A DNA stretch of 7,530 bases from Lentisphaerota bacterium (lineage in GTDB: Bacteria > Verrucomicrobiota > Kiritimatiellia > JAAZAB01), in the NCBI GenBank assembly GCA_016199105.1, contig JACQHI010000416.1, positions 1-7,530 on the forward strand, given 5' to 3'. The notes under the pieces were generated by a model. The model was not told the DNA's origin and ran no database searches. It saw nothing but the letters and a program-made list of their open reading frames with translations. This document shows, piece after piece, positions 1 through 4,444 of the stretch; positions within the stretch are counted from its first letter, which is position 1, and every line of letters begins with the position of its first letter. The translations under genes and the position numbers were made by a program.

Positions 1-210
1 CACCTTGGCCAGGGGCGGATACATCATCAGGATCAGACCGACGGCGATGGGGATGCTGGTCTGAGTGCCTTCCGGCCGGAGCGAGCCGATCCATTGCCCG
101 AACACCGGGACGACATAACCCAGCAGAACGCCCGCCCCCATCGCCAGAAAAATCCAGAGGGTAAGGAACCGGTCCAAGAACGACAATTGCTTCGCGATTT
201 TTTCCGTCAT
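1..210 (-). CDS. acr3: ACR3-family arsenite efflux transporter, N-terminal part (cut by left window edge)
   Basis: Only the first 70 residues are present; the gene runs off the left edge. The visible segment matches the start of ACR3 permeases of the BART superfamily, which export arsenite across the inner membrane. A short cytoplasmic lead (MTEKIAKQLSFLDR) is followed by a first hydrophobic segment at about residues 14-37 (LTLWIFLAMGAGVLLGYVV), then a loop and the characteristic IPIAVGLILMMYPPLAKV stretch at about 53-70, the second membrane segment. The catalytic Cys expected further on in ACR3 lies outside the window. The ATG overlaps the stop of the upstream MtrA-like gene (ATGA, 4 bp), and AAGGAA at 219-224 is a well-spaced ribosome site, so it is the last visible gene of the ars operon. 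ACR3 rather than ArsB is supported by the LTLWIFLAM and GLILMMYPPLAKV signatures. Confidence 0.93.
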   Translation of the reverse strand, partial: MTEKIAKQLSFLDRFLTLWIFLAMGAGVLLGYVVPVFGQWIGSLRPEGTQTSIPIAVGLILMMYPPLAKV

Positions 211-917
211 GACTGCGTTTCCTTCGATTTTTTCTTTGCCTCGACCGCTTTTCGCACCCGCTCCATCAGGGACTCGAGCTTCTGCTTATGCCCCCGTTCA
301 TCCTCGCTTTTGGGCTCCGTTTCCGGGTGGGTGACGCGCCAGGTGAGTTTGCCGCTCAGGGGCGGCTCCGGAAACGCGCCGGGGTCGCTCAGATTGTAGC
401 TCCGAAAGGGTGTCGGCTGTTCCTGATAGCACGCGCGGACGGCCTGCCGCAGCACATCCGGCGCCCCCTCGTTGATGAGGTCCACCACCTTCACCTGGGC
501 CCTGTAGCGCTCGACAAATTCCGGCGGGATGTTGAAGAGATAGGGCGTGAGCGCCTTGGCGCCGATGATACGCTTGTTCCGGTCGAGGCCGTTCTTTTCG
601 AGGGCGAGCAGGGCGTCGCCCACCAGATGCCCCGGCGTCTCGGGACCGCACACCACGAGATAGCGGATATTGGGATTGGAGACCAGGTTGCAGACGATCT
701 TCTCGATGCCGATGCTCTCGGTTTGGAGCGTGCCCGACAGGGCCGCACCGCTTTCCACGCCGACGCGGACGAGGTTCTCAATGTCGGGCGGGATGTGCTC
801 CCGATCCCATTTGAGAATCACGCACACGGCGACCGGCGAGTAGGCGTTGCCCCGAAGATAGCACCCCTCTTCGGGCGGATATCCTTCCGCGGGTTCTTTC
901 TTGACGATGTCAACCAT
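207..917 (-). CDS. MtrA-like corrinoid-binding protein (tetrahydromethanopterin S-methyltransferase subunit A family) in ars operon
   Basis: 236 aa. Residues about 8-165 resemble MtrA, the corrinoid-carrying subunit of the methanogen methyl-H4MPT:coenzyme M methyltransferase. Visible family landmarks are GYPPEEGCYLRGN (12-24), SPVAV (27-31), ESIGIEKIVCNLVSNPNIRYLVVCG (67-91), GH at 96-97, RIIGAKALTPYLFNIPPE (116-133) and VKVVDLI (142-148). His97 aligns, from memory, with His84 of methanogen MtrA, proposed as a cobalt ligand. Methanogen MtrA ends in a membrane helix; here the C-terminus (about 196-236) is a highly charged Lys/Glu-rich probable helix, so the protein looks soluble. The ATG at 917 is chosen for GGAGG six bases upstream; an in-frame ATG at 959 lies deeper inside arsC. 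It overlaps the arsC stop by 8 bp and the acr3 start by 4 bp. A methyl-transfer or corrinoid role in arsenic chemistry is inference; no MtrH-like partner is visible. Confidence 0.85.
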   Translation of the reverse strand: MVDIVKKEPAEGYPPEEGCYLRGNAYSPVAVCVILKWDREHIPPDIENLVRVGVESGAALSGTLQTESIGIEKIVCNLVSNPNIRYLVVCGPETPGHLVGDALLALEKNGLDRNKRIIGAKALTPYLFNIPPEFVERYRAQVKVVDLINEGAPDVLRQAVRACYQEQPTPFRSYNLSDPGAFPEPPLSGKLTWRVTHPETEPKSEDERGHKQKLESLMERVRKAVEAKKKSKETQS

Positions 918-1344
918 TGAGCGCCTCCGGCAGTTTCTCGATAAAGGCCCTGATCTCATCCCTCACACGCCGGTAGATCCCCAGCGCCTCCTCTTCCGTG
1001 TTCGCCTGCTGGGCCAGCCGGGGCGGATCATCGAACCCTACATGCACCACCCGTGTTTTACCCGGAAAGAGCGGGCAGGATTCATGCGCGTTGTCGCAGA
1101 CGGTGATCACATGGTCGAAGGCGACGTTTTTGAGTTCTTCCACGAGCTTCGAGCGGTGCCGGGAAATATCCACGCCCGCCTCCGCCATCACCAGCACCGC
1201 GTTGGGATTCAGCCCATGCGTTTCGATCCCTGCCGAGTACGGCTCGATCGTGTCCGCCTTCAGATGCCGCGCCCAGCCTTCCGCCATCTGACTCCGGCAG
1301 GAGTTGCCCGTGCAGAGGAACAGGATTTTCAACCGGCGCTTCAT
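910..1344 (-). CDS. arsC: Arsenate reductase, thioredoxin-coupled (low-molecular-weight phosphatase type)
   Basis: 144 aa, the usual family length. It reduces arsenate to arsenite in the cytoplasm, feeding the ACR3 exporter. The N-terminal P-loop CTGNSCRS (11-18) has the CX5R arrangement, with nucleophile Cys11 and Arg17. The two further redox cysteines, Cys83 and Cys90 in VCDNAHESCP, match in spacing Cys10/82/89 of the Staphylococcus enzyme, which shuttles a disulfide and is recycled by thioredoxin. The FDDPP stretch (104-108) supplies the general-acid Asp-Pro of the phosphatase fold. The ATG overlaps the arsR stop (ATGA); GGAG at 1357-1360 is a somewhat distant ribosome site, so translational coupling probably matters. 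The same frame stays open upstream inside arsR, but homology starts at MKRRLKILFLCTGNS. Confidence 0.95.
   Translation of the reverse strand: MKRRLKILFLCTGNSCRSQMAEGWARHLKADTIEPYSAGIETHGLNPNAVLVMAEAGVDISRHRSKLVEELKNVAFDHVITVCDNAHESCPLFPGKTRVVHVGFDDPPRLAQQANTEEEALGIYRRVRDEIRAFIEKLPEALNG
924..928 (-). promoter_or_regulatory. Ribosome binding site that sets the MtrA-like gene start
   Basis: GGAGG on the minus strand, six bases before the ATG at 917 and inside the 3' end of arsC. It favours this start over the in-frame ATG at 959, which would add 14 residues without family similarity. Confidence 0.8.
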
Positions 1345-1706
1345 TTGCACAGAATTCTCCGGCAAAGCGTCTCCATGTCTTCCGAGCAAATTCGCTTCAA
1401 GCGCTTCCGGTCCTCGACAATCCGGGAGGAGTTCCGCACGTCCCGAAAAAGCAGGTCGAGCGCCCGGCGCATGGAAGGCGTCCGGAACGCCGTGGCCAGC
1501 CGGTAATAGATCCAGCGTCCCTCCTTCCGGCTGTCCACCAGCCGCGCGGAGCGCAGGATGGACAGATGTTTCGAGACCGTGGACGGCGCCAGGTCCAGCA
1601 GGGCGATGAGGCGGCAGACACACAGTTCGCCGCCCCGCAGCGCGACCAGCGCGCGCAACCGGTTCTCATCCGCCAACGCCTTCAAACACTCCAGAACATC
1701 CCGCAT
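1341..1706 (-). CDS. arsR: ArsR/SmtB-family arsenite-responsive repressor
   Basis: 121 aa winged-helix repressor, first gene of the ars operon. From the ATG at 1706, residues 29 and 31 are the cysteines of ELCVC, the As(III)-binding motif of classical ArsR at the start of helix alpha-3. The E. coli-type third Cys (ELCVCDLC) is replaced by Ile here. The recognition helix is LAPSTVSKHLSILRSARLV (39-57), and the wing is around RKEGRWIYYRL (60-70). The C-terminus carries three extra cysteines (107, 115, 120), and Cys7 lies near the N-terminus, so the inducer site may draw on other thiols. A GTG six bases upstream (1712) is in frame, but the GGAGGT ribosome site at 1711-1716 overlaps it and is correctly placed for the ATG. 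It presumably binds the repeat at 1722-1737 and represses its own operon. Confidence 0.95.
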   Translation of the reverse strand: MRDVLECLKALADENRLRALVALRGGELCVCRLIALLDLAPSTVSKHLSILRSARLVDSRKEGRWIYYRLATAFRTPSMRRALDLLFRDVRNSSRIVEDRKRLKRICSEDMETLCRRILCK

Positions 1707-1710
1707 ACCC

Positions 1711-1716
1711 ACCTCC
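1711..1716 (-). promoter_or_regulatory. Ribosome binding site of arsR, decides ATG over GTG
   Basis: GGAGGT on the minus strand, four bases before the ATG at 1706. Its end overlaps the alternative GTG at 1712, which therefore cannot be served by it. Confidence 0.75.
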
Positions 1717-1721
1717 GTTAA

Positions 1722-1737
1722 TTCGTTAAATGACGAA
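1722..1737. promoter_or_regulatory. Candidate ArsR operator
   Basis: Perfect inverted repeat TTCGT-N6-ACGAA, 16 bp long, starting 15 bp upstream of the arsR ATG. It overlaps the best -10 candidate of the ars promoter, which is where an ArsR-type repressor would sit. The arms are short and the spacing is not a textbook ArsR site, so the assignment rests on location plus symmetry. Confidence 0.5.
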
Positions 1738-1766
1738 CTGTAACATCGTCAACACAACGGCGTCAA
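1724..1766 (-). promoter_or_regulatory. Candidate ars operon promoter(s), two tandem -35 boxes
   Basis: On the minus strand TTGACG occurs twice, at 1761-1766 and at 1747-1752. The second pairs with TTAACG (1724-1729) at 17 bp, or TTTAAC (1725-1730) at 16 bp. The first could pair with TACAGT or TTACAG around 1738-1744. Both resemble sigma-70 promoters with good -35 and imperfect -10 elements. A start from the inner promoter would give a very short arsR leader. Confidence 0.45.
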
Positions 1767-1793
1767 CCGCTTTTGAAAAACAATTCTTTCCGC

Positions 1794-1821
1794 TTGACTT
1801 TATTTAGCCATGCCCTACTCT
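1794..1821 (+). promoter_or_regulatory. Weak candidate promoter of the RNA helicase gene
   Basis: TTGACT (1794-1799) is followed after 16 bp by TACTCT (1816-1821). The -35 is good and the -10 matches the consensus at only three positions. If real, the transcript has a leader of roughly 110 nt before the helicase ATG, common for DEAD-box helicase genes with post-transcriptional control. Confidence 0.3.
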
Positions 1822-1862
1822 ACTCGCCGACACGTTCAGCCACTTCAGGCCAAACCTGTATC

Positions 1863-1879
1863 GCCGCGATCGTCGCGGC
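1863..1879 (+). promoter_or_regulatory. Hairpin in the leader of the RNA helicase gene
   Basis: Perfect 7-bp GC-rich stem GCCGCGA / TCGCGGC with a 3-nt loop (TCG), 58 bp upstream of the helicase start. No T-run follows, so it is not an intrinsic terminator. It could be a target of the helicase it precedes or simply chance in GC-rich DNA. Confidence 0.4.
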
Positions 1880-1926
1880 CGCTTCTCCTCCATGCGTCCG
1901 GCGGGCAGAGATGTTATATCCCGGAC

Positions 1927-1930
1927 GGAG
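1927..1930 (+). promoter_or_regulatory. Ribosome binding site that sets the helicase start
   Basis: GGAG six bases before the ATG at 1937. The earlier in-frame ATG at 1892 has only pyrimidine-rich sequence upstream, so 1937 is preferred. Confidence 0.65.
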
Positions 1931-1936
1931 ACCACC

Positions 1937-3352
1937 ATGACCGCACTGCATCATTCCACGGCACAGGCCCTGCCTGCGCCGCAACATCCCGCGCCCCACC
2001 CGTATCACCCGTCAGTGCATCGCGAAACCGCGGCCGCACCGCGGCCGACCGCGCCCTTGCATCAAAGCCACCACGAAGCGCCGCCCGCCATCCATCCGGG
2101 TTTTGCTTCGCTGCTGCCGCAGATTCAACGCGCGGTGACCGAGGAAGGTTACCTCACGCCCACGCCCATCCAGCTCCAATCCATCCCGCACCTGCTCGCC
2201 GGTCGCGACCTGCTCGGCTGCGCGCAGACGGGCACCGGCAAGACCGCCGCCTTCACACTGCCGATTCTGCAACACCTGACCCGGACCAACCATCCCCCCG
2301 TTCACGGCTGCCCGCGCGTGCTGGTCCTCGCGCCCACGCGGGAACTCGCGGCGCAAATCGGCGACAGCATCCGCGTCTATGGCCGGCACCTGCACGTATC
2401 CCACACGGTGATCTTCGGCGGCGTCGGCCAGCGTCCCCAGGAAGTGGCGCTGGCGCGCGGCGTGGATATCGTGGTCGCCACGCCCGGCCGGCTGCTCGAC
2501 CTGATGCAGCAGGGTTTCGTCAAACTGGACCGCGTCGAGATTTTCGTGCTCGATGAAGCGGACCGCATGCTGGACATGGGTTTCATCCGCGACATCCGCA
2601 GGGTCATCGCCGAGCTGCCGCGGAAACGGCAGTCGCTTTTCTTCTCCGCGACGCTGCAAGCGGAGGTGGTCGCTCTCGCCCGGACGCTGGTGCGCGATCC
2701 GGTGCATGTGACCATCACACCCGAACAGCCGACGATCGAGAAGATCGCGCAAAAGGTCTTTTTCGTGGACCGCCAGAACAAAGAGGCGCTGCTCGTGCAG
2801 CTTCTGAAGGACACCGGCATGGACCGGGTGATCGTTTTTGCGCAGATGAAGCATGCCGCGAACAAAGTCTGCGAGACACTGCAACGGGCGGGTATCCGCG
2901 CTTCCGCCATCCACGGCAACAAGAGCCAGAGCGCGCGCACAGCGGCGCTGGCCGGCTTCAAGACCGGCGAGGTTCGCGTGCTGGTGGCCACCGATATCGC
3001 CGCGCGCGGCATCGACGTCGACGGCATTACGCACGTCGTCAACTACCAGCTTCCCCTCGAGGCGGAGACCTACATCCACCGCATCGGCCGCACCGCGCGC
3101 GCGGGCGCCGATGGCGACGCCCTCTCGTTCTGCAGCGCGGACGAGCGCGATTCCCTGCGCGACATCGAGCGCCTGCTGCGCAAGTCCATTCCGCTGGAGA
3201 CGCGCCACGCCTTCCACTCCGAAAGCGCGCGCAACGCGACCGGCGCGGCGGCGCGGCCATTGCCACGCGGCGGGGGCGGCGCTCAACGAGGCAGGGGCGG
3301 CAGCGGATCCAGACCTCACCCCCACCCGCGGTTCAGCGGGACGCGCCGTTAA
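1937..3352 (+). CDS. DEAD-box ATP-dependent RNA helicase, RhlE-like
   Basis: 471 aa, with all core motifs in order: Q motif GYLTPTPIQ (71-79), Walker A AQTGTGKT (96-103), Ia PTRELA (133-138), GG (161-162), Ib TPGR (182-185), DEAD (206-209), SAT (237-239), IV VIVFA (298-302), V ATDIAARGID (351-360) and VI HRIGRTAR (381-388). It should unwind short RNA duplexes using ATP, in ribosome assembly, RNA decay or cold adaptation. The family core is followed by a Gly/Arg-rich tail (about 440-471), a usual RNA-binding extension. Unusual is a disordered N-terminus with 10 His and 12 Pro in the first 54 residues. It is transcribed divergently from the ars operon and convergently to the restriction genes, so it is probably monocistronic. 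RhlE is the closest subgroup by length and motif V/VI context; SrmB- or DeaD-type assignment is less likely because the DbpA-like C-terminal domain is absent. Confidence 0.95.
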   Translation: MTALHHSTAQALPAPQHPAPHPYHPSVHRETAAAPRPTAPLHQSHHEAPPAIHPGFASLLPQIQRAVTEEGYLTPTPIQLQSIPHLLAGRDLLGCAQTGTGKTAAFTLPILQHLTRTNHPPVHGCPRVLVLAPTRELAAQIGDSIRVYGRHLHVSHTVIFGGVGQRPQEVALARGVDIVVATPGRLLDLMQQGFVKLDRVEIFVLDEADRMLDMGFIRDIRRVIAELPRKRQSLFFSATLQAEVVALARTLVRDPVHVTITPEQPTIEKIAQKVFFVDRQNKEALLVQLLKDTGMDRVIVFAQMKHAANKVCETLQRAGIRASAIHGNKSQSARTAALAGFKTGEVRVLVATDIAARGIDVDGITHVVNYQLPLEAETYIHRIGRTARAGADGDALSFCSADERDSLRDIERLLRKSIPLETRHAFHSESARNATGAAARPLPRGGGGAQRGRGGSGSRPHPHPRFSGTRR

Positions 3353-3391
3353 TAAACAACCATTGTGGAATCCGCGCACATCACGAGTGAT

Positions 3392-4444
3392 TCAAGTCGG
3401 ACTCGCAGTGGCGAACTCGCGGAGACGGGTGCACGCCACAAGTCTGTCCATCGTCCTTAGTGTGAAGACCTTGCCTCGTGTTGCAAGGAGCATCTTCTTC
3501 ATGTCCTCGCGCCTGACGCCGAACCCGCGCCCGGCTATACAGGCCACGACTTCGAACCGTGGAACACCACCAGACTCTCGGGAGCGACTCAGTTCACCCA
3601 AGTGCTGAATACGAGTGACTTTGTCACGAGCCGTGCCATCGTCCTCTGTCAATTTGGCCTCGATGATGATCTGTGGATTGAACTCGCTGGGGATGATGAA
3701 GTCCGGGGTTTGGTCGAATCCATCGATGCGTTCGGCGCGCTTGGTCTTCCGGTAACTTACCCCTGCTTTGCTTAGCACATCCTCCACTGCCGATTCGACG
3801 ACGTCGCCAACAATCTCACTGACCGAGTCCCTGTGTCCTGCAAACGGCCTGCCAAGGAACCGTTCATACAGGAGCATTGCATAGGGCACGCCCATAGTCG
3901 AAAGACGGCGGATGGCGTCCCGGCCACCAGCCGTGTCCGCTTTGTCGAGTCTGTGGATCTGATGTGCCCCCACTTTCGGCGCCCGTTCGTTGAGCAAGGC
4001 GCAGGCGCTCTCAACCAAGGCTCGCAACCGCTCGGCAACCCCGCCCTTTAGTACGAGCGGTTTCTCGGGCGCGAGACGTACATTTCGGTCCAGTGTTCGG
4101 ACAACGCCCTGGTCAATCTTGATACCGGTGCGCTGCGCGGTAACGTAAGCCCACTCTGGCGGTGTGAATCCAAGGATGGATCGGAGGACGACGAGCGATA
4201 TCGGACGAGCCAAGGTGACAGGAAGGACGTGTTCAAGGTCAATGTGCACAAACCCATCGGTCGCCAGTTTCAACGCCTCGTAGCCACGCTCGAATGTCGC
4301 GTAGTCGATGAAGCCCGGACCGCGTGGAAGCACCAGAAAGTTGGACCCGAGACTCTCAAACACGGCATCCACATAGGCATCCGCGTTGGCCAGGATATCC
4401 TCGAAAGTGGCTTCAAAAGGCAATGGAATCGTTCTCTGTTGCAT
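3392..4444 (-). CDS. Putative type II restriction endonuclease, PD-(D/E)xK nuclease
   Basis: 350 aa. The C-terminal half carries a PD-(D/E)xK core: Glu218 in a helix (GDVVESAVEDVL), Asp248 in TPDFII, then Glu262-Ala-Lys264 in IIIEAK, followed by TRIQHL (277-282) and a core strand FEVVACIAG (297-305). These are the metal-binding and catalytic residues expected of a double-strand DNA nuclease. Residues 1-200 match no family I recognise and may hold the specificity domain. The ATG at 4444 is chosen for GAGGAGGT eight bases upstream; in-frame ATGs at 4462 and 4495 lack this support. The gene begins 32 bp inside the 3' end of the methyltransferase gene, so it is translated after its protective partner. 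Function as the cognate restriction enzyme is inferred from the catalytic motif plus context; recognition sequence unknown. Confidence 0.8.
   Translation of the reverse strand: MQQRTIPLPFEATFEDILANADAYVDAVFESLGSNFLVLPRGPGFIDYATFERGYEALKLATDGFVHIDLEHVLPVTLARPISLVVLRSILGFTPPEWAYVTAQRTGIKIDQGVVRTLDRNVRLAPEKPLVLKGGVAERLRALVESACALLNERAPKVGAHQIHRLDKADTAGGRDAIRRLSTMGVPYAMLLYERFLGRPFAGHRDSVSEIVGDVVESAVEDVLSKAGVSYRKTKRAERIDGFDQTPDFIIPSEFNPQIIIEAKLTEDDGTARDKVTRIQHLGELSRSRESGGVPRFEVVACIAGRGFGVRREDMKKMLLATRGKVFTLRTMDRLVACTRLREFATASPT

Noticed and set aside
288..920. 210-codon plus-strand frame opposite the MtrA-like gene
   Set aside because: The minus-strand frame carries clear MtrA motifs and operon coupling; this is its antisense shadow.
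1706..1712. GTG start for arsR giving 123 residues
   Set aside because: The ribosome site GGAGGT overlaps this GTG, so the ATG at 1706 is the workable start.
1810..2556. Long plus-strand open frame beginning near the helicase promoter
   Set aside because: It overlaps the helicase in another frame, has Arg/Pro/Ala-rich shadow composition and no domain; the helicase motifs settle the frame.
3325..3340. CCCGC / GCGGG hairpin at the end of the helicase gene
   Set aside because: Only 5 bp, still inside the coding sequence and not followed by a T-run on either strand, so not a convincing terminator.
2012..3379. 455-codon minus-strand frame opposite the helicase
   Set aside because: Antisense shadow of a high-GC gene; Arg/Gly/His-rich with no recognisable family or ribosome site.
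3380..3391. ATCAC-GA-GTGAT near-palindrome beside the endonuclease stop
   Set aside because: Ten paired bases with a 2-nt centre occur easily by chance; no repeat copies or gene link seen.
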